Below the pieces are notes generated by a model that was not told the origin of the DNA, did no database searches, and saw only the letters and a program-made list of their open reading frames with translations. From Miniimonas arenae (lineage in GTDB: Bacteria; Actinomycetota; Actinomycetes; Actinomycetales; Beutenbergiaceae): a DNA stretch of 64,000 nucleotides. Positions 57,488-64,000 of the stretch are shown here, piece by piece. Location: the NCBI RefSeq assembly GCF_006351005.1, contig NZ_VENP01000002.1, forward strand, positions 62,001 to 126,000, given 5' to 3'. Within the stretch, counting starts at the first letter, position 1; each line of letters starts with the position of its first letter. The translations under genes were made by a program, and so were the position numbers.

Positions 57488-58236
57488 GAGAGCTCGGCGT
57501 GCGGGGTGCTGGGCTCGTCGGGAGCGTCCGCTGCGTCGCCTGCGTCTTCCGCGCCGGCGGCGGCCGCGCCGGCGGCGGCCGCGAGCAGCCCGGCCAGGTC
57601 AACGCCGTCCAGCGTGCTCAGCCGCGCGAGGCCGGGTCGGGCGGGTACGTCCACGAGGTAGGGCACCGCGACGGTGCGGGCGCCGGACGCGAACGCTGCC
57701 TGCACCCCGGTCGCCGAGTCCTCGACGGCGACGCAGTCCGTGATGGCGACCTCGAAGAGCTCCGCGGCCCTCAGGTACGCCTCGGGGTCGGGCTTGCCCC
57801 GGGTGACCATGTCCCCGGCGACGATCTCACCGATCGCACCCGCCGGCAGCACCGCGGCGACCACCTCGGCCTGCACGCGCCAGGACATCGTGACGATCGC
57901 CTGCGGGATCCCGGCAGCGTGTGCCTCCTCCACCAGGGATCGGGCGCCGGGGCGCCACACGGGCCCGTCTCGCTCGACCCTCGCGTTCACCTCGCCGACG
58001 AGCCGGCGGGCGATCTCGAGCGGGGGCAGGTCGACGCCCCGGTCGCGCATGATCTCGGCGCTGACGAGGAGGTCGTGGCCGACGAGGGTGAGCCCGTCCT
58101 CGTGGCTCCATGGCACGCCGTGCGAGGCCATGAAGTCCGTCTCCGCCTGGATCCAGATCGGTTCGGTGTCCACGAGAGTGCCGTCCAGGTCCCAGAGGAT
58201 CGCGGCCGGGCGGGGGGTGCGGAAGGCGTCGGTCAC
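57484..58236 (-). CDS. HAD superfamily phosphatase
   Basis: A 250-residue HAD hydrolase of the beta-phosphoglucomutase/CbbY-like group. Motif I is 'ILWDLDGTLVDTE' (nucleophile Asp16, acid Asp18), motif II the Thr in 'AIVTMSWR', motif III 'GKPDPEAYL' and motif IV 'CVAVEDSATGVQAA'. The C-terminal tail is Ala-rich. The substrate, probably a small sugar phosphate, cannot be told. GTG 58236 is used; GAGAAT ends 6 bases before it as a weak -10. It is coupled to the downstream site-2 protease. Confidence 0.88.
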   Translation of the reverse strand: MTDAFRTPRPAAILWDLDGTLVDTEPIWIQAETDFMASHGVPWSHEDGLTLVGHDLLVSAEIMRDRGVDLPPLEIARRLVGEVNARVERDGPVWRPGARSLVEEAHAAGIPQAIVTMSWRVQAEVVAAVLPAGAIGEIVAGDMVTRGKPDPEAYLRAAELFEVAITDCVAVEDSATGVQAAFASGARTVAVPYLVDVPARPGLARLSTLDGVDLAGLLAAAAGAAAAGAEDAGDAADAPDEPSTPHAELS

Positions 58237-58242
58237 CGGGCC

Positions 58243-58248
58243 ATTCTC
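58243..58248 (-). promoter_or_regulatory. Weak -10 box for the HAD gene
   Basis: GAGAAT on the minus strand keeps only the A2 and T6 of TANNNT but ends exactly 6 bases before the GTG start. Confidence 0.3.
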
Positions 58249-58290
58249 GCAGCCGCGCGGCGCCCTCCCCGAGCTCCGGGGACCGACTCG

Positions 58291-58296
58291 TACGCT
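58291..58296 (+). promoter_or_regulatory. -10 box for leaderless PAC2 gene
   Basis: TACGCT on the plus strand, 6 bases before the GTG at 58303, with no ribosome binding site between. Confidence 0.55.
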
Positions 58297-58302
58297 AGGC
58301 GG

Positions 58303-59145
58303 GTGACCGACCTGACGCCGATCCTCGTGCTCGCCGCCTTCGAGGGGTGGAACGACGCCGGGAACGCCGCGAGCGACGCCGTCGCCCTGGTGGCGACCGC
58401 CTGGGACGCCCGCACCGTGGCCACGCTCGACCCGGAGGACTACTACGACTTCCAGGTGAACCGGCCGATGGTGACGCGCGGCGACGCCGGGGCCGAGCTC
58501 GCCTGGCCGTCCACCCGCGTCTCGGTCGCCACCTCGCCCGTGACCGGCCGGCGGGTCCTGCTCGTCCAGGGCATCGAACCCTCCATGCGCTGGCGGCAGT
58601 ACACGGACGCGCTGCTCGACGTCGTCGCACAGTGGTCCGGCGAGGCGGCGGGCGTCCCGACCGTCGTCGGGGTCGGCGCGCTGCTGGCGGACGTCCCGCA
58701 CACCCGGCCGATCCCGGTGCAGAGCACCTCGGACGACCCGGCCGTGCAGGAGTCGCTCGGCCTGGACGCGTCGGAGTACGTCGGCCCGGTCGGGATCATC
58801 TCGGTGCTCACTCACCTCGCGGCGCAGCGCGGCATGCAGAGCCTGTCGGTCTGGGCCGCCGTGCCCCACTACGTGGCGCAGCCGCCCAGCCCCAAGGCCA
58901 CCCTCGCGATCGTGTCGGCGCTCGAGGAGGTCCTGTCCGAGCCGCTGCCGGTCGCCGACCTCGTCGACGAGGCGCGGGCGTGGCAGCGCGGCGTGGACGA
59001 GCTCGCCGAGGAGGATCCAGAGATCTCCGAGTACGTGCAGCAGCTCGAGGAGGCCAAGGACACGGCCGAGCTGCCCGAGGCGACCGGCGAGGCCATCGCC
59101 CGGGAGTTCGAGCGCTACCTGCGCCGCCGCGACCCCGGCCGCTGA
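58303..59145 (+). CDS. PAC2 family protein
   Basis: A 280-residue protein of the PAC2 (proteasome assembly chaperone 2-like) family. Conserved segments are 'LVLAAFEGWNDAGNAAS', 'YDFQVNRPMV', 'GIEPSMRWRQY' and 'LLADVPHTRPIPV'. The family is widespread in actinobacteria and sits near Pup-proteasome genes in several, but a chaperone role for the bacterial proteins is not established. GTG 58303 is used with a leaderless-type -10 box. It converges on mshC with only 9 bases between the stops. Confidence 0.88.
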   Translation: MTDLTPILVLAAFEGWNDAGNAASDAVALVATAWDARTVATLDPEDYYDFQVNRPMVTRGDAGAELAWPSTRVSVATSPVTGRRVLLVQGIEPSMRWRQYTDALLDVVAQWSGEAAGVPTVVGVGALLADVPHTRPIPVQSTSDDPAVQESLGLDASEYVGPVGIISVLTHLAAQRGMQSLSVWAAVPHYVAQPPSPKATLAIVSALEEVLSEPLPVADLVDEARAWQRGVDELAEEDPEISEYVQQLEEAKDTAELPEATGEAIAREFERYLRRRDPGR

Positions 59146-59154
59146 GCCGGTGCG

Positions 59155-60465
59155 CTAGAGCGCGACGCCGAGCAGCGCGTCCACGGCGTCGCGCACGAGC
59201 CGCGGGGCATCGGGGTCGACCGGCTCCCCGACCGCGGTCCCCATCCCCCCTGCCGACGGTCCCGTGACCTCGCCGACGACGGCGCAGCGCGCCCAGGCGT
59301 CCACCGCCACCAGCGCGCGGGGTGCGTCGAGGTCGTCCGCGAGCGCGGCGCGCACGGCGTCCAGGAGCGCGGCGCCGTCCGGACCGGAGGGCTGCGCGAC
59401 CGCGGCGCGCCAGAGCGCGAGCCGCTCGCGCGCCGCGACGAGGTCGCTGTCGGCGTACTCCCAGCCCTCGCGGTAGTGGTGCGCGAGCACGGCGAGGCGC
59501 ACGGCCATGGGGTCCTCGCCGTCGGCGACGAGCCGGGAGACCAGCACGAGGTTGCCGCGCGACTTGCTCATCTTGTGGCCCTCGTACGCGATGAGCCCGA
59601 CGTGCACGTGCGCGCGCACCGGCCGCGCCGCTCCGGTGAGCAGGCGCAGGTGGCTCACCGACATGGCGTGGTGCGGGAACGCGAGGTCGGCACCGCCGCC
59701 CTGGACGTCGAACGGCGCCCCGAGCGTGCGTGCGGCGATCGTCGCGCACTCGATGTGCCAGCCCGGCCGTCCCGCACCGAGGGCGTCCCCGTCCCAGGCG
59801 GGCTCGCCGTCGCGCTTCGTGCGCCACAGCAACGGGTCGAGCGCGTCGCGCTTGCCCGGCCGCTCGGGGTCCCCGCCGCGCTCGGCGAACTCGGCGAGCC
59901 GCTGCTCGCGCCGGGCGGGATCGGCGACGTCGAACGCCGGGTCCGCGGCGAGCGCGGCGTACACGTCGCCCTCCCCCGCGCCGTCGGCGGCGTCGGGCGG
60001 GGCGGGCACGGCGTACCCCGCGCCGTCGGCGACGAGCCGCTCGACCGCGCGCACGACGTCGGGAATCGTCTCGACCGCGCCGAGGTAGTCGGTGGGCGGG
60101 AGCACGCGCAGGTGCGTCATGTCGGAGCGGAAGAGGTCGGTCTCGCGCTCTGCGAGGGCGCGCCAGTCCTCGCCCGTGGCGGCGGCGCGCTCGAGCAGGG
60201 GGTCGTCGACGTCGGTGACGTTCTGGGTGTAGCGCACGTCGTAGCCCAGGTCGCGCCACGTGCGCACGAGCAGGTCGAACGTGAGGTAGGTGGCGGCGTG
60301 CCCCAGGTGCGTCGCGTCGTAGGGCGTGATGCCGCAGACGTAGAGGCTGGCCCGCTCGGGGCCACCGACCGGGAGGCTCGCGCCCGTGACGGTGTCGGTC
60401 ACGCGGACGGGCCGGGAGGGGCCGGCGGGCAGGACGGGGACGTCGGGGGTCGGCCAGGAACGCAC
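59155..60465 (-). CDS. mshC: Cysteine--GlcN-Ins ligase MshC (mycothiol synthesis)
   Basis: Joins cysteine to glucosaminyl-inositol, the third enzyme of mycothiol synthesis, 436 residues. It is a cysteinyl-tRNA synthetase relative: '[19 protein letters not shown]' carries the zinc Cys and the HIGH-type motif, '[10 protein letters not shown]' and '[11 protein letters not shown]' more zinc ligands, and '[12 protein letters not shown]' the KMSKS loop. The N-terminus '[13 protein letters not shown]' and the short C-terminus without an anticodon-binding domain distinguish it from CysS. GTG 60465 follows a TAGGGT box by 6 bases. Confidence 0.95.
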   Translation of the reverse strand: MRSWPTPDVPVLPAGPSRPVRVTDTVTGASLPVGGPERASLYVCGITPYDATHLGHAATYLTFDLLVRTWRDLGYDVRYTQNVTDVDDPLLERAAATGEDWRALAERETDLFRSDMTHLRVLPPTDYLGAVETIPDVVRAVERLVADGAGYAVPAPPDAADGAGEGDVYAALAADPAFDVADPARREQRLAEFAERGGDPERPGKRDALDPLLWRTKRDGEPAWDGDALGAGRPGWHIECATIAARTLGAPFDVQGGGADLAFPHHAMSVSHLRLLTGAARPVRAHVHVGLIAYEGHKMSKSRGNLVLVSRLVADGEDPMAVRLAVLAHHYREGWEYADSDLVAARERLALWRAAVAQPSGPDGAALLDAVRAALADDLDAPRALVAVDAWARCAVVGEVTGPSAGGMGTAVGEPVDPDAPRLVRDAVDALLGVAL

Positions 60466-60471
60466 CGGAGA

Positions 60472-60477
60472 ACCCTA
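60472..60477 (-). promoter_or_regulatory. -10 box for leaderless mshC
   Basis: TAGGGT on the minus strand, 6 bases before the mshC GTG. Confidence 0.55.
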
Positions 60478-60538
60478 ACCGCGCGGCCGCGCCAGCTCCG
60501 CATCGCGGGTGCCGCGGGCCGCCACCTCGCGGATCGGC

Positions 60539-60573
60539 TGTGCGACCACGTGCGCGACCACGTGCGCGACCAC
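60539..60573. repeat. 12-base tandem repeat between mshC and corA
   Basis: Nearly three copies of TGCGCGACCACG (60539, 60551, 60563), whose junctions create CACGTG palindromes at 60547-60552 and 60559-60564. It lies in the middle of the 220-base divergent region. Confidence 0.75.
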
Positions 60574-60673
60574 CGGCATGGCCGCCCGCACGACGGCGGC
60601 GCCCCGTCCGTGCCGAGCCGAGCGCCTCTGCGCGTCGCGCGCGGCGGCGCACACCGCCGGTCGCCGCCGGGCG

Positions 60674-60679
60674 CACAAT
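60674..60679 (+). promoter_or_regulatory. Possible -10 box for leaderless corA-like gene
   Basis: CACAAT on the plus strand, one base from TACAAT, ends 6 bases before the GTG at 60686. Confidence 0.4.
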
Positions 60680-60685
60680 GACCCC

Positions 60686-61675
60686 GTGCGCACCGAGTAC
60701 CGACTGACCGACGAGGGTGAGCTCCTCGACCCGCGCACCACGCCGCCGGAGGTCTTCGCCGCGGCGCGGCGCCGGTGGATCGTCGAGCTCCTGCCCACGG
60801 ACCCCGGTCGGTGGCGCTCGATCCAGACGGACGCGCTCAGGGAGTGCGGCATCAGCACCGATGCCGGGATGTCGCTCAAGCACCTCGCGGACACCGTCCT
60901 GGGCGCGCACGTGCCCGCGTCGATGCCCGACGACGTGATCGCCATGCGGGTCGCGATGCCGAAGCTGTCCGACGGCGTCTCGCCCGTGAAGGCGCCGATC
61001 GTGAACATCATCACGCAGCGCGACCGCGCCGTGACGTCCTCGACCGACTCCGGCGCGCTCAAGAAGCTCGTGGAACGCGTGCGCAGCCTGCCGCCGGCGC
61101 GCCGGCGGGGCGCGTTCGTCGTCGTCCGCTCGCTGCTGTCGCTGTCCCTCGAGCACGCGACCGACGTCGCCGACCGCGTCACCGCGCGCACGGCCGAGCT
61201 CGAGGACCAGGTGTTCTCCGACGTCGACGACGACGACGTCACCACCGACATCTACCGCCTCAAGCGCGCGATCGCCGACGGTCGCCGTCGCCTGCTGCCG
61301 GTCATCAACCGGCTCAGCCTCGTCACGGAGGTGGACGACGCCGAGCTCGGCGAGGACGCCGTGGCCCACCTCGAGCGCATCGAGGCCGGGTTCCGCCGGG
61401 TGGCCGACGCGCTCGACACCGACGACCGCCTGCTCGGGGACATGCTCACCGCGCAGATGACGCTCGTACAGGTGCAGCAGAACGGCGACATGCGCCGCAT
61501 CTCCGCCTACGCCGCGCTCATCACGGTGCCGACGCTGATCGCCGGGATCTACGGGATGAACTTCGACCACATGCCCGAGCTGCACTGGCTGCTGGGCTAC
61601 CCGGCCTCGCTCGCGCTCATGCTGGTCGTGGTGCTCCTGCTGCGGCGCGCGTTCCGCCGGTCCGGCTGGCTGTAG
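60686..61675 (+). CDS. CorA-family divalent cation transporter
   Basis: A 329-residue CorA-type magnesium or related cation channel. The large N-terminal cytoplasmic domain is alpha/beta and helical ('SLEHATDVADRVTARTAELE'), with a long stalk helix. Two C-terminal membrane helices follow, the first closed by the family's selectivity motif Gly-Met-Asn in 'IAGIYGMNFDHMPE'. The basic C-terminus 'RRAFRRSGWL' is cytoplasmic. GTG 60686 is used; it diverges from mshC. The preferred metal (Mg, Co or Zn) cannot be told from sequence. Confidence 0.9.
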   Translation: MRTEYRLTDEGELLDPRTTPPEVFAAARRRWIVELLPTDPGRWRSIQTDALRECGISTDAGMSLKHLADTVLGAHVPASMPDDVIAMRVAMPKLSDGVSPVKAPIVNIITQRDRAVTSSTDSGALKKLVERVRSLPPARRRGAFVVVRSLLSLSLEHATDVADRVTARTAELEDQVFSDVDDDDVTTDIYRLKRAIADGRRRLLPVINRLSLVTEVDDAELGEDAVAHLERIEAGFRRVADALDTDDRLLGDMLTAQMTLVQVQQNGDMRRISAYAALITVPTLIAGIYGMNFDHMPELHWLLGYPASLALMLVVVLLLRRAFRRSGWL

Positions 61676-61682
61676 CGCGCCT

Positions 61683-61705
61683 CGACGCCGGGCCGCCCGG
61701 CGTCG
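61683..61705. terminator. Bidirectional terminator between corA-like gene and uppP
   Basis: Perfect 10-base-pair stem CGACGCCGGG/CCCGGCGTCG with loop CCG, filling the 34-base gap between two convergent stops. Confidence 0.7.
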
Positions 61706-61709
61706 TGCC

Positions 61710-62585
61710 TCAGCTCCCCGCGGTCGGCGTGAGCGCCCCCGTGAGCAGGAGCAGGACGATGAAGCCCGCGAGCGCGAACCGGTAGACCGCGAACGGCACG
61801 TAGCTGCGGGTGGAGACGAAGCGCAGGAACCACACGATGACCGCGAAGCCGACCACGAACGCCACGATCGTCGCGAGCAGGGTGGCTCCGCCGCTCACCG
61901 CGAGCGTGGTGTCGGTGTGCCCGCCGAGCGCCTTCGCCAGCTGGTACAGGCCCGAGCCGAGCACCGCGGGGATCGCGAGGAGGAACGAGTACCGCGCGGC
62001 CGCCTCGCGGGTGTAGCCCATCGCGAGGCCGGCGGTGATGGTGCCGCCGGACCGGGACACACCGGGGATCAGCGCCATCGCCTGCGCGAAGCCGTAGAGG
62101 ATGCCGTCCCGGCCGTCGAGCGCCGTGAGGTCCTTCGTCTGGCGCCCCCACCGGTCGGCCAGCCACAGCAGCGCACCGAAGAACGCGAGCGTGAACGCGG
62201 TGAAGCGCAGGTCGCGCAGCGCGCCCTCGATCGCGTCCTGGAAGAGCACGCCGAGCACGACGATCGGGATCGAGCCGGCGATGATCAGCCAGCCCATCCG
62301 GGCGTCCGGGTCCTCGAGGCGGAAGGGGCTGCGCCAGCCGTCGGGACCGCGCAGCTCGCGCAGCGTCTGGAACCAGCGCGTGAGGATCCGCCAGATCGTG
62401 TACCGGAAGTAGACGATGACCGCCAGCTCCGTGCCGATCTGGGTCACCGCGGTGAACGTGGCGCCCACGTCCTGCCCGTCGAGCATGAGGGCCCCGACGA
62501 TGCGCAGGTGCGCCGACGAGGAGATGGGGAGGAACTCCGTCAGGCCTTGCACCAGGCCGAGCACGACTGCTTGCCACCACGTCAC
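61710..62585 (-). CDS. uppP: Undecaprenyl-diphosphate phosphatase
   Basis: Membrane enzyme that recycles the undecaprenyl carrier of cell wall synthesis and can confer bacitracin resistance (BacA family), 291 residues with about eight hydrophobic segments. The two signatures are 'GLTEFLPISSSAHL' near the N-terminus and 'PGVSRSGGTITAGLAMG' in the middle, each carrying catalytic residues. GTG 62585 follows a TACCCT box by 6 bases. It diverges from the aldo/keto reductase with a 33-base gap. Confidence 0.96.
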   Translation of the reverse strand: MTWWQAVVLGLVQGLTEFLPISSSAHLRIVGALMLDGQDVGATFTAVTQIGTELAVIVYFRYTIWRILTRWFQTLRELRGPDGWRSPFRLEDPDARMGWLIIAGSIPIVVLGVLFQDAIEGALRDLRFTAFTLAFFGALLWLADRWGRQTKDLTALDGRDGILYGFAQAMALIPGVSRSGGTITAGLAMGYTREAAARYSFLLAIPAVLGSGLYQLAKALGGHTDTTLAVSGGATLLATIVAFVVGFAVIVWFLRFVSTRSYVPFAVYRFALAGFIVLLLLTGALTPTAGS

Positions 62586-62591
62586 CCGGTC

Positions 62592-62597
62592 AGGGTA
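62592..62597 (-). promoter_or_regulatory. -10 box for leaderless uppP
   Basis: TACCCT on the minus strand ends 6 bases before the uppP GTG; it is 9 bases from the -10 box of the divergent reductase gene. Confidence 0.55.
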
Positions 62598-62606
62598 GGG
62601 GTCTCG

Positions 62607-62612
62607 TAGGCT
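62607..62612 (+). promoter_or_regulatory. -10 box for leaderless aldo/keto reductase gene
   Basis: TAGGCT on the plus strand ends 6 bases before the ATG at 62619. Confidence 0.6.
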
Positions 62613-62618
62613 CCAGGG

Positions 62619-63584
62619 ATGCAGCCACGGCGATCAGGATCCAGTGGGCTGAGTCTCTCCCCCGTCGGCCTCGGCACCATGACCTGGGGCCGCGACACCG
62701 ACGTGCACGAGGCTCGGGCCCTGCTCGAGGCCTACCTGGACGCGGGCGGAAAGCTCCTGGACACGGCCGCCGGCTACGGCGAGGGGCGCGCCGAGGCGAC
62801 CGTCGGCGAGCTGCTGGGCGACGTGGTCGCCCGGCGCGACGTCGTGCTGTGCAGCAAGGCGGGCGTGCGCACCACGCGAGACGGGGTGCGGATCGACGCG
62901 GGCCGCGGAGCGCTGCTGGACGACCTTGACACCACCCTGGCGCGCCTGCGCACCGACCACCTGGACCTCTGGCTGGTCCAGGCGCCCGACCCGCGCACTC
63001 CGGCGGAGGAGACGGTCGGCGCGCTCGTGCACGCCGTCGCCACGGGGCGCACCCGGTACGTCGGCCTGTCCAACCACCCGGGCTGGGCGACGGCGCAGCT
63101 CGCCACCCTCGCACGCGCCGCGGGCGTGCCGTTGGCGGGGGTGGAGGTGGAGTACTCGCTGCTCGAGCGCGGCATCGAGCGGGAGGTGCTCCCCGCGGCG
63201 GACGCGCTGGGGCTAGGGGTGCTCGCCTGGTCGGCGCTGGGGCGCGGGGTCCTCACCGCCAAGTACCGGCGGGTGCGCCCCGCCGACTCGCGCGCGGCGT
63301 CCGCGCACCTGCGTGCGTTCGTGGAGCCCTACCTCACCGAGCGCGCCGCGCGCGTCGTCGAGGCGGTCGCGACAGCGGCGTCCGGGCTCGGGCGCAGTCC
63401 CGCCCAGGTGGCGCTGGCGTGGGTGCGCGACGCGCCCGGGGTGACGTCCGCCCTGGTCGGGCCGCGCACCGCGGCCCAGCTGGCGGACGTCGTCGACGCG
63501 GCCGACCTGGTGCTGCCCGAGGAGATCCGGGCGGTGCTGGACGAGGTGACCGCGCCGCCCGCGGGGTACCCCGAGCGTCGCTGA
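62619..63584 (+). CDS. Aldo/keto reductase
   Basis: NADPH-dependent oxidoreductase with a TIM barrel, 321 residues. Of the catalytic tetrad, Asp48 and Tyr53 are in 'KLLDTAAGYGEG' and Lys80 in 'VVLCSKAG'. The fourth residue, normally His at the end of 'DLWxxH', is Gln121 in 'DLWLVQAPD'. Cofactor segments 'SALVGPRTAAQLAD' and 'VGLSNHPGWATAQL' are normal. Loss of His usually lowers carbonyl reduction, so the substrate or activity may be altered. ATG 62619 follows a TAGGCT box by 6 bases. Confidence 0.88.
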   Translation: MQPRRSGSSGLSLSPVGLGTMTWGRDTDVHEARALLEAYLDAGGKLLDTAAGYGEGRAEATVGELLGDVVARRDVVLCSKAGVRTTRDGVRIDAGRGALLDDLDTTLARLRTDHLDLWLVQAPDPRTPAEETVGALVHAVATGRTRYVGLSNHPGWATAQLATLARAAGVPLAGVEVEYSLLERGIEREVLPAADALGLGVLAWSALGRGVLTAKYRRVRPADSRAASAHLRAFVEPYLTERAARVVEAVATAASGLGRSPAQVALAWVRDAPGVTSALVGPRTAAQLADVVDAADLVLPEEIRAVLDEVTAPPAGYPERR

Positions 63585-63614
63585 CGCGTCGTCGCGAGGA
63601 CGAACGGCGGGGCG

Positions 63615-63908
63615 TCAGGCCTCGTCGCCGTCGAAGTCCTCGTCGTCGTAGTCCTCGTCCGAGTCGCCGTCCTCGTCCTCGTCACCCTCGTCGTCGTCCT
63701 CCTCCTCGTCGTCGTAGACGTCAAAGGGGGTGTCCACCCCGTAGGCGGTGAACAGCGCGTCGTCGTAGGTGTCGAAGGCGTCGGCGAGGGTGCCGGCGGT
63801 GGTGAGGACGGGTTCGGCGTCGGGATCCCGGTTGATGCGGGCCGCCTCCAGGTGTGCCTCGAAAGCGGCGACGAGGCGGTCGAGGGCGGCGCGCGGGTCC
63901 GTAGCCAT
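63615..63908 (-). CDS. Small acidic protein of unknown function
   Basis: A 97-residue protein I cannot assign. The first 65 residues form a likely helical domain ('LDRLVAAFEAHLEAARINRD', 'AFDTYDDALFTAYGVDTPFDVY'); the last 32 are almost all Asp and Glu. The pattern of a short helical domain with an acidic tail is seen in conserved actinobacterial proteins sometimes labelled as primosomal, without evidence. ATG 63908 follows a TAGGGT box by 6 bases, which supports it as a real gene despite its composition. Confidence 0.7.
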   Translation of the reverse strand: MATDPRAALDRLVAAFEAHLEAARINRDPDAEPVLTTAGTLADAFDTYDDALFTAYGVDTPFDVYDDEEEDDDEGDEDEDGDSDEDYDDEDFDGDEA

Positions 63909-63914
63909 GCCACA

Positions 63915-63920
63915 ACCCTA
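63915..63920 (-). promoter_or_regulatory. -10 box for the small acidic protein gene
   Basis: TAGGGT on the minus strand, 6 bases before the ATG. Confidence 0.55.
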
Positions 63921-63971
63921 TCGGTCCGTCCGGCACAATGGCACGACCACGACCCCGCGGGAGGAGCCACC

Positions 63972-64000
63972 TTGGACGCAGTGCCCACGACCTCGTCACG
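63972..64000 (+). CDS. 5' end of an unidentified gene
   Basis: GGGAGGAG (63959-63966) lies 5 bases before a TTG at 63972, from which an open frame (LDAVPTTSS) runs off the window; a GTG in the same frame is at 63981. The ribosome binding site is the main support. Nothing can be said about the product. Confidence 0.4.

Noticed and set aside
60466-60685. A coding gene in the mshC/corA divergent region
   Set aside because: Frames here are formed by the 12-base repeats and lack starts, ribosome binding sites and family likeness.

Overview
The window is a stretch of actinobacterial chromosome with very high GC content. Almost every gene belongs to the conserved core. The markers are a complete Pup-proteasome gene set, a mycothiol ligase (mshC), an ANTAR-type response regulator of the PdtaR kind, a CoaE with a fused GrpB domain, a DNA polymerase I whose proofreading site has decayed, many GTG starts, and start codons placed 6-8 bases after a TANNNT box. 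The overall composition suggests Micrococcales, possibly Cellulomonadaceae; that is an inference and no species can be named. I see no rRNA, CRISPR array, phage, transposase or integrase. No gap between genes exceeds 300 bases.

Layout. 0.2-5.4 kb: an OsmC gene, then on the minus strand gabT, a PatD-like aldehyde dehydrogenase, pcp and coaE. 5.6-9.2 kb: efeUOB iron uptake behind a probable IdeR/DtxR box. 9.2-17.4 kb: a NUDIX hydrolase, rpsA, pfkA, a methyltransferase, polA, a thioesterase and a GNAT acetyltransferase. 17.5-23.4 kb: a branched-chain amino acid ABC importer (livHMGF, with livJ convergent); its LivH carries an unusual secreted N-terminal domain. 23.6-26.6 kb: pdtaR, an odd tRNA-Leu(CAA), a lipoprotein and pyk. 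26.7-42 kb: one long minus-strand run, hisI-trpE-small membrane proteins-trpC-trpB-trpA-lgt-gltB-gltD. trpD is not in the window. 42-47.3 kb: a heterodimeric ABC exporter and hisF. 47.3-56.2 kb: the pupylation-proteasome cluster (trmI, arc/mpa, dop, pup, prcB, prcA, pafA, FKBP lipoprotein). 56.3-64 kb: site-2 protease, HAD phosphatase, PAC2 protein, mshC, a CorA transporter, uppP, an aldo/keto reductase, an acidic small protein and the start of one more gene.

How the genes work together. In the pupylation cluster, Pup ends in Gly-Gly-Gln. Dop deamidates that Gln, PafA ligates Pup to target lysines, the Arc/Mpa ATPase ring (C-terminal QYL) unfolds the tagged protein, and the PrcA/PrcB 20S core degrades it. 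Glutamate synthase feeds amino-group donors to the neighbouring trp and his pathways. EfeU, EfeO and EfeB form a single iron importer.

Regulatory reading. About fifteen genes have a TANNNT-like -10 box ending 6-8 bases before the start codon, which predicts leaderless transcripts. The two liv promoter regions each contain a TGT-N-ACA-centred dyad. Most convergent or operon ends carry GC-rich hairpins. Short GC-rich tandem repeats (12-24 bases) recur in intergenic regions and inside low-complexity parts of proteins.
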